Shown here one piece after another: positions 1 through 8,406 of a stretch of DNA of 55,554 nucleotides (its first letter is position 1; each line of letters begins with the position of its first letter). Where the stretch lies: the NCBI RefSeq assembly GCF_002104795.1, contig NZ_NCXO01000028.1, positions 1 through 55,554 on the forward strand, read 5' to 3'. The stretch is from Mycolicibacillus koreensis. Lineage in GTDB: Bacteria > Actinomycetota > Actinomycetes > Mycobacteriales > Mycobacteriaceae. Position numbers and translations under genes: made by a program. Below the pieces are notes generated by a model, which ran no database searches, was not told where the DNA came from, and saw nothing but the letters and a program-made list of their open reading frames with translations.

Positions 1-78
1 ACGCACGGTGCGAAGGTGCAAAACGCCGGGAACAACATGGCGTCCACCGACTCGGCGGTCGGCTCCAGCTGGCTCTAG
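1..78 (+). CDS. C-terminal end of a small protein, possibly a type VII secretion substrate (partial)
   Basis: Only the last 25 codons are in the window, read in frame 1 and ending at TAG 76-78. The tail contains NNMASTDSAVGSSWL. A short protein of this kind just before a PPE gene suggests a WXG100- or EspC-like type VII secretion partner, but the helical hairpin and any WXG motif lie outside the window. The family is therefore an inference from tail composition and position. A perfect hairpin follows 33 bp after the stop, so this gene and the PPE gene are probably separate transcription units. Confidence 0.4.
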   Translation, partial: THGAKVQNAGNNMASTDSAVGSSWL

Positions 79-111
79 GGGCCTGACCCGAGAGTAATCC
101 GACACCTGGAT

Positions 112-155
112 CACGTCATCGGCGTGCGGCCACCGTGCCGCACGCCGATGACGTG
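112..155 (+). terminator. 19-bp perfect hairpin, likely terminator
   Basis: The two 19-nt arms, 112-130 and 137-155, are exact reverse complements around a 6-nt loop (CACCGT). No T-tract follows, which is common for mycobacterial terminators. It sits 33 bp after the stop of the upstream gene and about 50 bp before the next start, as expected for a transcription stop. An operator role cannot be excluded. Confidence 0.6.
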
Positions 156-202
156 TGCCCGCACAACGGGCCGTCGGCCACCCAACCACGAGGAGAACAA
201 CC

Positions 203-256
203 ATGACTGACACGATGTCTTCGCTCTGCCGGCTGACCGGATTGCCGGACGGGTGA
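203..256 (+). CDS. 17-codon leader ORF in front of the PPE gene
   Basis: An ATG at 203 has a good Shine-Dalgarno sequence (AGGAG, 191-195). It opens a 17-residue peptide (MTDTMSSLCRLTGLPDG) that stops at TGA 254-256, three bases before the GTG of the PPE gene and in the same frame. The PPE start itself has only a weak ribosome site, so ribosomes that finish the leader may restart on the PPE gene (translational coupling). Alternatively it is the old N-terminus of a longer gene closed by a point mutation to TGA. No similarity to a known peptide is claimed. Confidence 0.35.
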   Translation: MTDTMSSLCRLTGLPDG

Positions 257-259
257 GCC

Positions 260-1438
260 GTGTTCACCCACGACTTCGCCGCCCGGCCGCCCGAGATCAA
301 CTCGACGCTGATCCACGGCGGTGACGGATCGACGACACTGCTCACCGCCGCGTCGGCGTGGAACGCGCTGGCGGCGAACCTGCGATCGGTGGCGGCGTCC
401 TACCGGAGTGTCGTCACCCGCCTGGCCACCGAGCAATGGCTCGGGCCGTCCTCGGCGGCGATGGCCGGAAAACTCGCCCCCTATGTGGGATGGATGGAGA
501 CCACCGCGGGCAACGCCGAGCACACGGCGCTGCAGGCGAAGAACGCGGCGGCCGCCTTCGAGGCTGCGATCGCGGTGACGGTCCCGCCGGCCACCGTCTT
601 CGCGAACCGGGCGCACGCGCAGAACCTGTTGGCGACCAACGTCTTCGGCCAGAACACGGCGGCTATCCAGGCGGCGGAGGCGCAGTACCAGGAGATGTGG
701 GCGCAGTGCGCCGCGGCGATGCACGGCTACGCCACCGGTGCATCCACGTCCGTTCAGCTGGCCGGTTTCACCCCACCGGGTGCGGAGAACACCGGCACGG
801 ACGACTCCTCGCCGACGCAGAGGCCCGAGCGCGCGGACGCCGCCGGTCGAGCAGACCAGGGCCCGACGACGATCCTCGGCGGGCTGTTGGATTCCTCGGA
901 GTCCGACGGGTGGCTCGGCGACCCCGGCGGCGGAGGGCTCGGCCCCAACGCCAACCTGTGGAACACGTTGACCTCCACCGACATGGCCAATCCGGCGATG
1001 GTCACCTCGGTGCTCGCCGATCTGGCGACGGTCCAGGAATTCAACGAGGCGGCACCGGGCGCCTTCGCGCCGGGAAGTTTCGCCCCGGTGGCCCCGGCCA
1101 TGAGCACCATGGGCACCGCCGGGCTGGTCAGCGCCGGTGGGCCAGCGGGCGCGGGCACACCGCCGGTGCCCACCGCGGTCAGCGCCGCGATGGGGCGGGC
1201 GATGGGAGTTGGGACGCTATCGGCGCCGCCGGCGTGGGGGGCGGTCGCTCCGGTCGCGCCGAGCAGCACGATCCTGCCCGGGCACAGCCCGGCCGCTGCG
1301 ACCCACGGTGGCCACGGAGCCCCCGGGGTGCCGGTGGCCGCGCGCAACAGCGGGCCCTCGACCGGCCCGCGTTACGGGGTGCGGCCCACGATCATGGCCC
1401 GACCACCCTCGGCGGGCTACGCCCCGGAGCTGTTCTGA
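260..1438 (+). CDS. PPE family protein, SVP subfamily
   Basis: A 392-residue type VII secretion substrate. The N-terminus (MFTHDFAARPPEINS) carries the PPE signature at residues 9-11, followed by the typical alpha-helical PPE domain to about residue 175. The C-terminal half has the subfamily hallmarks: GTLSAPPAW, a variant of the GxxSVPxxW motif, and a closing segment with RPTIMARPPSAG. PPE proteins normally pair with a PE protein and are exported by an ESX system to the cell surface. No PE gene is visible in the window, although the gene just upstream is cut by the edge. The start is GTG 260, which places the PPE motif where the family has it; a leader ORF ends three bases before it. Substrate and exact role are unknown. 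Confidence 0.88.
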   Translation: MFTHDFAARPPEINSTLIHGGDGSTTLLTAASAWNALAANLRSVAASYRSVVTRLATEQWLGPSSAAMAGKLAPYVGWMETTAGNAEHTALQAKNAAAAFEAAIAVTVPPATVFANRAHAQNLLATNVFGQNTAAIQAAEAQYQEMWAQCAAAMHGYATGASTSVQLAGFTPPGAENTGTDDSSPTQRPERADAAGRADQGPTTILGGLLDSSESDGWLGDPGGGGLGPNANLWNTLTSTDMANPAMVTSVLADLATVQEFNEAAPGAFAPGSFAPVAPAMSTMGTAGLVSAGGPAGAGTPPVPTAVSAAMGRAMGVGTLSAPPAWGAVAPVAPSSTILPGHSPAAATHGGHGAPGVPVAARNSGPSTGPRYGVRPTIMARPPSAGYAPELF

Positions 1439-1464
1439 CGGTGCCGGCGCCCCGGCGCGGCGGG

Positions 1465-3165
1465 TCAGGTCGCGGAGTCCTGTTCGGCTTGCTCGCGGGC
1501 CCAGCGATAATCGGCTTTGCCGGACGGGCTGCGCAGGATCGTGTCGCGGAACACCACCGCCTTGGGCAGCTTGTAGCGGGCGATCGATTTCGCCGCGTGC
1601 TCGACGATCCCGGCGGCGTCGGCGGCGTCGGCGGCGTCGGCGGCGGCCCCCCGGGCCAACGCCACCACCGCGACCACTTCCTGGCCCCAGCGTTCGGAGG
1701 GGCGGCCGGCCACCACCACGTCGGCCACCGCCGGATGCGAGGCGATCGCCGACTCCACCTCCTCGGCGAAGATCTTCTCCCCGCCGGAGTTGATCGTCAC
1801 CGAGTCGCGGCCCAGCAGCTCGATCGTCCCGCCGTCGAGGTGCCGCGCCCGGTCGCCGGGGACCGCGTGGCGCACTCCGCCGATCACCGGGAAGGTGGCC
1901 GCGGTCTTGGTGGCGTCACCCTTGTAGCCGAGCGGAACGTAGCCGCGCTGGGCCAACCACCCGAGACCCTCGTGGGCCGGCTCGAGAATCGAACCGAGAT
2001 CCTCGGCCACCACACAGGTATCGGGCCCGGCGGCGAAGGTCCCCGTCGACACCGCCCCCGACGTCGACAGGTGATGCATCTGCGCACCGGTCTCCGAGGA
2101 CCCGACCGCGTCGATCACCATCGCGTTCGGCAGGATCTCGACCACCTGCTCCTTGACCGAGGGGGTCAGCATGGCACCGCCGTTGGCCAGCACCGCCAAC
2201 GACGACACGTCGGCGTGACCGTTTTTGATCGCGGCGACCAGCGGGCGGACCATGGCGTCGCCGACCACCGACACCGACATCACCTTCTCGCGCTCGATGG
2301 CGGCCACCACGTCGTCGGCGTCGAAATGGTCGACGACCGAAGGGAACACCAGGGTCTGCCCGCCGGTGATCGCGGTCATCGCCGCCCACTGGGCGGCGCC
2401 GTGAATCAGCGGCGGCAGGATCATCAACTTGATGCCCGGGTTCTCGGTCACCCGCGTGACGATGTCATCGATGGTGCTGACCGGCTCACCGGTCATGATG
2501 TTGCGGCCCCCGAACGACGTCATGAAGATGTCGTGCTGACGCCAGAGCACCCCTTTGGGCATTCCGGTGGTGCCCCCGGTGTAGAGCACGTAGAGGTCGT
2601 CGGGGGACGGGGCGACCGGCGGCGGCTCTGGTGCGGTCTCGGCCAGGACCGTCTCGTAGTCGACCGCGCCGTCGAGCAGGGCGTTACCGGAGTCGTCGGC
2701 GATCTGGATCAGCACCCGCAGCTGCGGCAGCTCCGGCAGGACCTCGGCCAGTGTCGGCGCGAACGCGGCGTGATAGACCAGCGCGGTCGCCCCGGAGTCG
2801 TTGAGCAGATAGGCCAGCTCGTTTTTGACGTAGCGATAGTTGACGTTGAACGGCGCCACCCGCGCCCGGAAGGACCCCAGCAGCGTCTCGATGAACTCGT
2901 TGCCGTTGTAGGCGTAGATGCCCAGCAGGTCCTGGCCGCACTCGTGACCGTCCAGCCCGCCGCGTTCGGCGTGACAGCCCAGTCCCCGGGTGTGCAGGTA
3001 GGAGGCCAGGCGGTTGGCGCGGTCGCCGATCTGGCCGTAGGTCAACCGGCGATCGCCCTGGATGACCAGGTCGCGGTCCGGGATCGCGGCGACGATGGCG
3101 TCGACGACGGACGGGACGGTGAACTGTGTCGGGGACGTCACCGACGGCTCGGCGGTCTCGGACAT
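1465..3165 (-). CDS. Acyl-CoA synthetase, FadD19-like ANL enzyme
   Basis: A 566-residue adenylate-forming enzyme that should activate a carboxylic acid to an acyl-AMP and then an acyl-CoA. The phosphate-binding loop YTGGTTGMPKG lies near residues 195-205. Further on are GSSETG, NSGGEKIFAEEVE and the catalytic-lysine region SPSGKADYRWA near the C-terminus. Motif wording (TGGTTGxPKGVxWR, SGKxDYRWA) is closest to FadD19-type ligases, but the substrate cannot be read from sequence. A run of AAD repeats at about residues 508-521 comes from a tandem GGCGGCGTC tract near 1615-1645. ATG 3165 has GGAGG just upstream. It is the last gene of the leftward araC-lipocalin-fadD operon (57-nt gap) and runs tail to tail against the PPE gene. 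Confidence 0.88.
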   Translation of the reverse strand: MSETAEPSVTSPTQFTVPSVVDAIVAAIPDRDLVIQGDRRLTYGQIGDRANRLASYLHTRGLGCHAERGGLDGHECGQDLLGIYAYNGNEFIETLLGSFRARVAPFNVNYRYVKNELAYLLNDSGATALVYHAAFAPTLAEVLPELPQLRVLIQIADDSGNALLDGAVDYETVLAETAPEPPPVAPSPDDLYVLYTGGTTGMPKGVLWRQHDIFMTSFGGRNIMTGEPVSTIDDIVTRVTENPGIKLMILPPLIHGAAQWAAMTAITGGQTLVFPSVVDHFDADDVVAAIEREKVMSVSVVGDAMVRPLVAAIKNGHADVSSLAVLANGGAMLTPSVKEQVVEILPNAMVIDAVGSSETGAQMHHLSTSGAVSTGTFAAGPDTCVVAEDLGSILEPAHEGLGWLAQRGYVPLGYKGDATKTAATFPVIGGVRHAVPGDRARHLDGGTIELLGRDSVTINSGGEKIFAEEVESAIASHPAVADVVVAGRPSERWGQEVVAVVALARGAAADAADAADAAGIVEHAAKSIARYKLPKAVVFRDTILRSPSGKADYRWAREQAEQDSAT

Positions 3166-3222
3166 CTGGCCTCCAGGTGCGGGGGGTTGATTCGCAGTGC
3201 ACGGTACCGCTGCCCTCGGCCG

Positions 3223-3609
3223 CTACCGCCGCCAGGTCAGCGTGGCGCGTCGGGTGACGCCGTCGTCACCGGGGGTGGTCGCCGACAGCGTCAACCGGTC
3301 GCCGTCGAGATGGGCGTGGCGCACCTGGGGCGCGGCCAACAGCTGCGGCACCGTGGCCATCATCACGTCGTGGTGCACGGTGGCGGCGTGGGGGTCGGGG
3401 TGCTCCTCGACCCGGAACCGCCCGCCGTAGGCGAGATAGCCGCCGCCGTCGGCGCGGGCCAGCTGCGCGGACATGTGACCGTCGGCGGTGTAGAGCAGAA
3501 GACCGCGGGGATCCTCGCCCAACGGCGTCGACACCGCACCGGTGGCCGCCTCGACGGTGCGAAACGATTCCAGATGCCAGCCGCCCAGCAGCTGTTCGGC
3601 CAGTCCCAT
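3223..3609 (-). CDS. Lipocalin-like domain protein
   Basis: A 128-residue cytosolic protein with the pattern of the lipocalin-like family (Lipocalin_5 type): LLGGWHLESF near the start, then GLLLYTADGHMSAQL, LAYGGRF and a C-terminal beta stretch ending in RRATLTWRR. Members are thought to bind small hydrophobic ligands; no catalytic residues are evident. ATG 3609 overlaps the TGA of the upstream regulator (ATGA), so the two are translationally coupled. A longer in-frame reading upstream would run through the regulator gene and is not credible. Context, between an AraC regulator and an acyl-CoA ligase, suggests a role with a fatty or aromatic acid. Confidence 0.75.
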   Translation of the reverse strand: MGLAEQLLGGWHLESFRTVEAATGAVSTPLGEDPRGLLLYTADGHMSAQLARADGGGYLAYGGRFRVEEHPDPHAATVHHDVMMATVPQLLAAPQVRHAHLDGDRLTLSATTPGDDGVTRRATLTWRR

Positions 3610-4349
3610 CAGTGCCGCACCGCCTTCCCCGGGGTGTGTCCCAGCACCCGACGGTAGCTGTCGATGAAGGCGCTGGGGGTCGCCCACCCGCACCGGCCCG
3701 CCACCGTGGTGACGTCCTGGTCCTCGGCGAGCAGGGCCAACGCGTGGTGCAGGCGCAGCTGGGTGCGCCACTGCGGGTAGGTCAGCGCGAACTCGGTGCG
3801 AAAAAGCCGGCTCAGGGTGCGTTCGGCGACCGCGATGCGCCGCCCGATCTGGGCCAGGGTCAGCGGTGTCGACAGATCCGCGGCGACCAGCGCGCAGGCC
3901 TGGCGCAACCGCTCGTCGACCGGGGTGGGCAACCACACCGGTTGACGCTCATCGGTGGCGTCGAGGTGATCGTGCAGCACCGCCAGCATCCGGTGGTGGG
4001 CGGGCGATCCGGTGTCGACGCTGCGCGAACAGGCGATGATCAACTCGCGCAGCAGCGGGTTGACCGCGACCACCGCCGGGGTGGCCGGCACCCGGCGGTA
4101 GCGCCGCGGATCCAGGGCGACGGCGTGGAACCGGGTCTGCCCGTGGAAGCGGTGCTGGTGCCATTGGCCGGCCGGGATCCAGATGGCGCGGTTGGCGGGG
4201 GTGATCCAGGTGCCGGCCGCGGTGGTCACCGATACCGCACCGCGGGACGGGTAGACGATCTGATGCCACCGGTGGCGGTGCCGCTCGATGTGCGCGCCCG
4301 GCTGCACGGTCAACGCCGCGGTCGCCGCCTCGTGGCCGATTTCCAACAT
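3609..4349 (-). CDS. AraC family transcriptional regulator
   Basis: A 246-residue regulator with an N-terminal cupin domain (HxHRWHQIVYPSRG near residues 21-36, then WIPAGQWHQHRF) and a C-terminal AraC DNA-binding domain with two helix-turn-helix units (LAQIGRRIAVAERTLSRLFRTE and VAGRCGWATPSAFIDSYRRVLGHTPG). This arrangement is typical of one-component sensors of small organic ligands. I chose ATG 4349 because it opens directly on the cupin fold; the in-frame extension to about 4589 is proline- and alanine-rich, has no domain character and runs into the divergent methyltransferase gene. It leads the operon with the lipocalin-like and FadD genes. A 13-bp tandem repeat upstream may be its operator. 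Confidence 0.85.
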   Translation of the reverse strand: MLEIGHEAATAALTVQPGAHIERHRHRWHQIVYPSRGAVSVTTAAGTWITPANRAIWIPAGQWHQHRFHGQTRFHAVALDPRRYRRVPATPAVVAVNPLLRELIIACSRSVDTGSPAHHRMLAVLHDHLDATDERQPVWLPTPVDERLRQACALVAADLSTPLTLAQIGRRIAVAERTLSRLFRTEFALTYPQWRTQLRLHHALALLAEDQDVTTVAGRCGWATPSAFIDSYRRVLGHTPGKAVRH

Positions 4350-4415
4350 AATCAGGCAGGATAACGAAAGTCCGCACCCGGTGCGGGTCGTAGCGTTGGG
4401 GGCGGGGTGACCCGG

Positions 4416-4460
4416 ACCCCGATGGACGACCCCGATGCACGACCCCGATGGACGACCCCG
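4416..4460. repeat. 13-bp tandem repeat in a divergent promoter region
   Basis: Three full copies of ACCCCGATGGACG (4416-4428, 4429-4441, 4442-4454) plus a partial fourth copy to 4460; the middle copy has one change (GATGCACG). It lies between the divergent araC-type gene and the methyltransferase gene. Because 13 is not a multiple of three, copy-number change would alter spacing or frame. It could bind the neighbouring AraC-type protein or be a simple minisatellite. Confidence 0.75.
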
Positions 4461-4480
4461 GCAAAAGAAGGGATCTGGCG

Positions 4481-5071
4481 ATGGCGATGAACCTGCTGCA
4501 CCGGCGGCTGTGCAGTTCGCAGCGGTGGGCGAACAGCGTGCGTGATGGGCTGCTGCCGTGGGCGCTGGCCGACGTCGAGCTGGGGTCACGCACCCTGGAG
4601 ATCGGTCCGGGCTACGGGGCGACCACCCGGGTGCTCGTCGAGCAGGCCGAGGATCTCACCGCGGTGGAAGTTGACCAGGTGATGGCCGAGCAGTTGCAGC
4701 AGCGATTCGCCGGCCGTGCCCACATCGTGCACGCCGACGGCACCGCCACCGGCCTGCCCGACGACCACTTCACCTCGGTGGTGTGTTTCACGATGCTGCA
4801 TCACGTGCCGACCTCGGCGATGCAGGACCGCCTTCTCGCCGAGGCGTACCGGGTGCTCGCCCCCGGCGGGGTCTTCGCCGGCAGCGACAGCCTGTCCTCG
4901 CTGCCGTTCCGGCTCATCCACCTCGGTGACATCTGCAACCCGCTGAGCCCGTCGGGCCTGAGCGCCAAACTCCGCACGGCGGGGTTCGACGACATCACCG
5001 TGGAGGTGTCCGGGTCGCGTCAGCGCTGGCGGGCACGCAAAACGCCGACCGGCGCGACGCGCCGGCACTGA
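4481..5071 (+). CDS. Class I SAM-dependent methyltransferase
   Basis: A 196-residue methyltransferase of the Methyltransf_11 type. Motif I is TLEIGPGYGATTRVLVEQ (about residues 35-52); the acidic residue that binds SAM ribose follows in LTAVEVD; motif IV/post-motif is FTSVVCFTMLHHV, then VLAPGGVFAG. ATG 4481 is chosen because AGAAGGGA (4466-4473) lies at ideal spacing; an ATG 33 bp earlier falls inside the tandem repeat. The stop TGA abuts the stop of the convergent acyl-CoA dehydrogenase, the two forming the palindrome TGATCA (5069-5074). The methyl acceptor is unknown. Confidence 0.82.
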   Translation: MAMNLLHRRLCSSQRWANSVRDGLLPWALADVELGSRTLEIGPGYGATTRVLVEQAEDLTAVEVDQVMAEQLQQRFAGRAHIVHADGTATGLPDDHFTSVVCFTMLHHVPTSAMQDRLLAEAYRVLAPGGVFAGSDSLSSLPFRLIHLGDICNPLSPSGLSAKLRTAGFDDITVEVSGSRQRWRARKTPTGATRRH

Positions 5072-6238
5072 TCACCCGCTGCGGCGGGCGGCGCGCACCA
5101 ACCCGCCACCGACGATCAACCGCTGGATCTCGCTGGTGCCCTCATACAGGCGCAGCAGCCGAACGTCACGGTAGATCCGCTCCACCGGGACACCGCGGAT
5201 ATAGCCGCTGCCGCCGTGGATCTGGACGGCGAGGTCGGCGACCGTGCCGACCATCTCGGTGCAGAACAGCTTCGCCGCCGACGGGGCGATCCGGCGGTCC
5301 TCGCCGCTGACCCACATCCGGGCCGCGTCACGGACGAGGGCGCGCCCGGCCATCACCCCGGTCTGCTGATCGGCGATCATCGCCTGCACCAGCTGGAAAT
5401 CACCGATCGGGGTGCCGCCCTGGGTGGCGGTGGCGGCGTAGGCGACCGATTCGTCGAGGGCGCGTTGGGCGGTGCCGACCGCCAGCGCGGCGATGTGGAT
5501 CCGGCCGCGCGCCAACGACGTCATCGCCGCCCGATAGCCGACATCGCCGTCGCCGCCGATCACCGCGGCGTCGGGCACCCGCACCTCGGTGAAGCTGACA
5601 TCGGCGGTCCAGGCGCCCTCCTGGCCCATCTTGGCGTCCTTGGCTCCCACCTCGACGCCGTCGGCGTCGGCGGGCACCAAGAACACCGCGATGCCGGCAC
5701 CGTCGTCGTCGGCGGGGCGGGTGCGGGCGAAGACCACGAACAGCCCGGCGACCGGGGCGTTGGTGATGAACCGCTTCTGTCCGCTGATCCGCCAGTGGTC
5801 GCCGTCGCGCACCGCGGCGGTGCGCAACCCCGCCGGGTTGGAGCCCGCGCCCGGTTCGGTCAGCGCGAACGAGGCGACCACCTCGCCGCTGGCGATCGGG
5901 CCCAGCCAGCGGGCTTTCTGCTCGTCGGTGCCGTAGCCGACCAGCACCTGCCCGGCGATGCCGTTGTTGGTGCCGAACATCGAGCGCACCGCCAGCGACG
6001 TGTAGCCCAACTCCATCGCCAGTTCGACGTCCTGAGCCAGGTCCAGGCCCAGCCCACCCCACCGCGGCGGGACGGCGTAGCCGAACAACCCCATCGCTTT
6101 GGCCTGGTCGCGCAGATCGTCGGGGACGCGGTCGCCGTCGGCGATCTCGGCCTCCCGCGGCAACACCACCGACCGGACGAAACGGCGGGTCTCGGCCAGA
6201 ATCTGGGCGAACTCCTCTGCGCCGACCGCATCACTCAT
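5072..6238 (-). CDS. Acyl-CoA dehydrogenase
   Basis: A 388-residue FAD-dependent acyl-CoA dehydrogenase that should introduce a trans-2 double bond into an acyl-CoA thioester. Visible features are [15 protein letters not shown] (FAD/substrate contact), [11 protein letters not shown], the [15 protein letters not shown] helix, and the C-terminal LYEGTSEIQ, where Glu366 is the expected catalytic base. Length and motifs fit the short/medium-chain class. ATG 6238 has GAGGAG upstream; an extension to about 7003 would run antisense through the neighbouring reductase gene and is rejected. It is divergent from the SDR-thiolase-FadE operon, which suggests a shared substrate pathway. Confidence 0.87.
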   Translation of the reverse strand: MSDAVGAEEFAQILAETRRFVRSVVLPREAEIADGDRVPDDLRDQAKAMGLFGYAVPPRWGGLGLDLAQDVELAMELGYTSLAVRSMFGTNNGIAGQVLVGYGTDEQKARWLGPIASGEVVASFALTEPGAGSNPAGLRTAAVRDGDHWRISGQKRFITNAPVAGLFVVFARTRPADDDGAGIAVFLVPADADGVEVGAKDAKMGQEGAWTADVSFTEVRVPDAAVIGGDGDVGYRAAMTSLARGRIHIAALAVGTAQRALDESVAYAATATQGGTPIGDFQLVQAMIADQQTGVMAGRALVRDAARMWVSGEDRRIAPSAAKLFCTEMVGTVADLAVQIHGGSGYIRGVPVERIYRDVRLLRLYEGTSEIQRLIVGGGLVRAARRSG

Positions 6239-6271
6239 CGAAGACGGCTCCTCACTGGTCGCTGCGCGGCG

Positions 6272-6359
6272 AGCATACCGACCCGTCGCTGGCGATCCGG
6301 TGCGGACACCGACGACACGGGATCGGTCACCGCGCTGAATCCCCGCGATGAAATAGGGT
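6272..6359. promoter_or_regulatory. Divergent promoters of the two beta-oxidation units
   Basis: In the 174-bp gap there is a TATGCT hexamer on the minus strand (6277 to 6272), suited to the leftward acyl-CoA dehydrogenase, and a TAGGGT hexamer on the plus strand (6354-6359), suited to the rightward SDR operon. No convincing -35 boxes and no clear operator palindrome are visible. Assignment rests on hexamer match and position only. Confidence 0.35.
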
Positions 6360-6412
6360 GCTCGATAGGTGCCGGAGACCCGGCTGAACCGATCCGGAAA
6401 GGGTGGTGCAGG

Positions 6413-7153
6413 GTGGCGTTGCTCGACGGGCAGACCGCCGTTGTCACCGGCGCTGCGCAGGGGTTGGGCCTGGCGATCGCCGAGCGGTTCGTCGCCGAGG
6501 GTGCGCGGGTGGTGCTCGGCGATCTCAACCTGGCCCAGGCGCGCACCGCCGCCGAGCGCCTCGGCGGTCCCGAGGTGGCCGTGGCGGCCGAATGCGACGT
6601 CACCGACGGTGCGGCCGTGACCGAGCTGGTCGCCACCGCCACCGACCGCTTCGGTGGTCTCGACATCATGGTCAACAACGCCGGCATCACCCGCGACGCC
6701 ACCTTGCGCACGATGACCGAGGAGCAGTTCGATCAGGTCATCGAGGTCCATCTCAAGGGCACCTGGCACGGCATCCGGTCCGCGGCGGCGGTGATGCGCG
6801 AGGCCGGGCACGGCGCGATCATCAACATGTCGTCGCTGTCGGGCAAGGTCGGCCTGGTCGGGCAGACCAACTATTCGGCGGCCAAGGCCGGCGTCGTCGG
6901 GATGACCAAGGCCGCAGCCAAAGAACTCGCGCACCGCGGTGTGCGGGTCAACGCGATCGCGCCCGGGCTGATCCGATCGGCGATGACCGAGGCGATGCCC
7001 CAACGTATCTGGGATGCCAAACTCGCCGAAGTGCCGATGGGGCGTGCCGGGGAGCCCGGCGAGGTGGCCGCCGTCGCGCTGTTCTTGGCCAGTGAGTTGT
7101 CCTCCTACATCACCGGGACCGTGCTCGACGTGACCGGTGGACGGTTCATGTGA
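6413..7153 (+). CDS. Short-chain dehydrogenase/reductase, FabG-like
   Basis: A 246-residue NAD(P)-dependent SDR, probably a 3-hydroxyacyl-CoA dehydrogenase or 3-oxoacyl reductase given its neighbours. The cofactor loop TGAAQGLG lies near residues 11-18, then NNAG; the catalytic residues are Ser140/141 (INMSSLSG), Tyr154 and Lys158 (YSAAK). The C-terminus ([14 protein letters not shown]) is typical of FabG-like enzymes. The start is GTG 6413 with AAAGGG (6398-6403) upstream. Its stop overlaps the thiolase GTG by four bases. In the module it would supply the oxidation step before thiolysis. Confidence 0.87.
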   Translation: MALLDGQTAVVTGAAQGLGLAIAERFVAEGARVVLGDLNLAQARTAAERLGGPEVAVAAECDVTDGAAVTELVATATDRFGGLDIMVNNAGITRDATLRTMTEEQFDQVIEVHLKGTWHGIRSAAAVMREAGHGAIINMSSLSGKVGLVGQTNYSAAKAGVVGMTKAAAKELAHRGVRVNAIAPGLIRSAMTEAMPQRIWDAKLAEVPMGRAGEPGEVAAVALFLASELSSYITGTVLDVTGGRFM

Positions 7154-8397
7154 GCAGCACCATCGCCGAGCGAGCGGGTGCGCCGGGCGCGGTGATCTGC
7201 GCGCCGGTGCGCACCCCGATCGGACGCTACGGGGGCATGTTCCGGTCGGTGAGTGCGGTCGAACTCGCCGTGGCGGCGCTGCGCGGTCTCATGGAGCGCA
7301 CCGGGGTGCCCGTGGACACCATCGACGACGTGGTGCTCGGGCATTGCTATCCCAGCAGCGACGCCCCGGCGATCGGCCGGGTGGTGGCCCTTGACGCGGG
7401 GCTTCCGGTCAGCGTGCCCGGCATGCAGATCGATCGGCGTTGCGGTTCCGGGTTGCAGGCGGTGATCCAGGCCTGCCGGCAGGTCGAGAACGGGGACGCC
7501 GAGACCGTGATCGCCGGTGGGGTGGAGAGCATGAGCAACGTCACGTTCTACTCGACCGACATGCGCTGGGGCGCCGGCCGACACGGGGTGCGGATGCGCG
7601 ACGGGCTGGTGCAGGGCCGGCTGCGTGCCGGCGGACGCAATCATCCGGTCCCCGGCGGGATGTTGGAGACCGCCGAGAACCTGCGCCGCCAGTACCGGAT
7701 CTCACGTGCCGAGCAGGACGAACTCGCCGTCCGCTCGCACCAGCGGGCCGTGGCCGCCCAACGCGGCGGAATCCTGGCCGAGGAGATCGTCCCCGTCTCG
7801 GTGACCACCCGCGGGGGAACCCACCTCGTCGACACCGACGAACACCCCCGCGCCGACACCACCGTGGAGGCACTGGCGACGTTGAAACCGATTCTGCGCG
7901 ACGAGGATCCGGAGGCCACGGTCACGGCCGGCAACGCCAGCGGCCAGAACGACGCGGCGGCGATGTGCGTGGTGACGACCCCTGCGCGGGCCGCCGAGTT
8001 GGGTCTGACGCCGCTGGTGCGGCTGGTGTCGTGGGCGGTCGCCGGGGTGGATCCGGCGGTGATGGGCATCGGGCCGGTGCCGGCCAGCGCCGCCGCGTTG
8101 TCCCGCGCCGGGCTGAGGCTGGCCGATATCGAGGTCATCGAACTCAACGAGGCGTTCGCCGCCCAGGCTCTGGCGGTCCTGCGGGAGTGGGGGACCGGCC
8201 CCGGTGATCACGACCGGATCAACGTCCACGGCTCCGGGATCTCCCTGGGACATCCGGTGGGAGCCACCGGGGTCCGCATGCTGGCGACGCTGGCGCGCGA
8301 ACTGCACCGGCGGCAGGGCCGCTACGGTCTGGAGACGATGTGCATCGGCGGTGGTCAGGGTCTGGCCGCGATCTTCGAACGAATCGACCGGGTGTAA
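7150..8397 (+). CDS. Thiolase (acetyl-CoA acyltransferase, FadA type)
   Basis: A 415-residue thiolase II-type enzyme that cleaves 3-oxoacyl-CoA with CoA to acetyl-CoA and a shortened acyl-CoA. The catalytic residues are all present: nucleophile Cys98 in RRCGSG, His368 in [14 protein letters not shown] and Cys398 in CIGGGQG; the NEAFAAQ motif is also intact. The start GTG 7150 overlaps the upstream reductase stop (GTGA), showing translational coupling. With the reductase and the following acyl-CoA dehydrogenase it forms a compact beta-oxidation operon without an enoyl-CoA hydratase, which must come from elsewhere. Confidence 0.9.
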   Translation: MSSTIAERAGAPGAVICAPVRTPIGRYGGMFRSVSAVELAVAALRGLMERTGVPVDTIDDVVLGHCYPSSDAPAIGRVVALDAGLPVSVPGMQIDRRCGSGLQAVIQACRQVENGDAETVIAGGVESMSNVTFYSTDMRWGAGRHGVRMRDGLVQGRLRAGGRNHPVPGGMLETAENLRRQYRISRAEQDELAVRSHQRAVAAQRGGILAEEIVPVSVTTRGGTHLVDTDEHPRADTTVEALATLKPILRDEDPEATVTAGNASGQNDAAAMCVVTTPARAAELGLTPLVRLVSWAVAGVDPAVMGIGPVPASAAALSRAGLRLADIEVIELNEAFAAQALAVLREWGTGPGDHDRINVHGSGISLGHPVGATGVRMLATLARELHRRQGRYGLETMCIGGGQGLAAIFERIDRV

Positions 8398-8406
8398 GGG
8401 CTGACG

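Noticed and set aside
1615..1645. Tandem GGCGGCGTC repeats
   Set aside because: They encode an Ala-Ala-Asp linker inside the fadD gene; simple codon-level slippage in GC-rich DNA, not a regulatory or CRISPR-like repeat.
358..3657. A 1099-codon open frame on the plus strand
   Set aside because: It runs through the PPE gene in another frame and antisense to the fadD and lipocalin genes. Its Arg/Gly/His-rich text has no domain; it is an artefact of high GC.
4349..4589. N-terminal extension of the AraC-type regulator
   Set aside because: It would cross the tandem repeat and the divergent methyltransferase start and is Pro/Ser/Ala-rich without domain character.
5072..7003. Extension of the leftward acyl-CoA dehydrogenase to 643 residues
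   Set aside because: The extra N-terminal residues are antisense to the reductase gene and its promoter; ATG 6238 has a ribosome site and begins at the normal family start.
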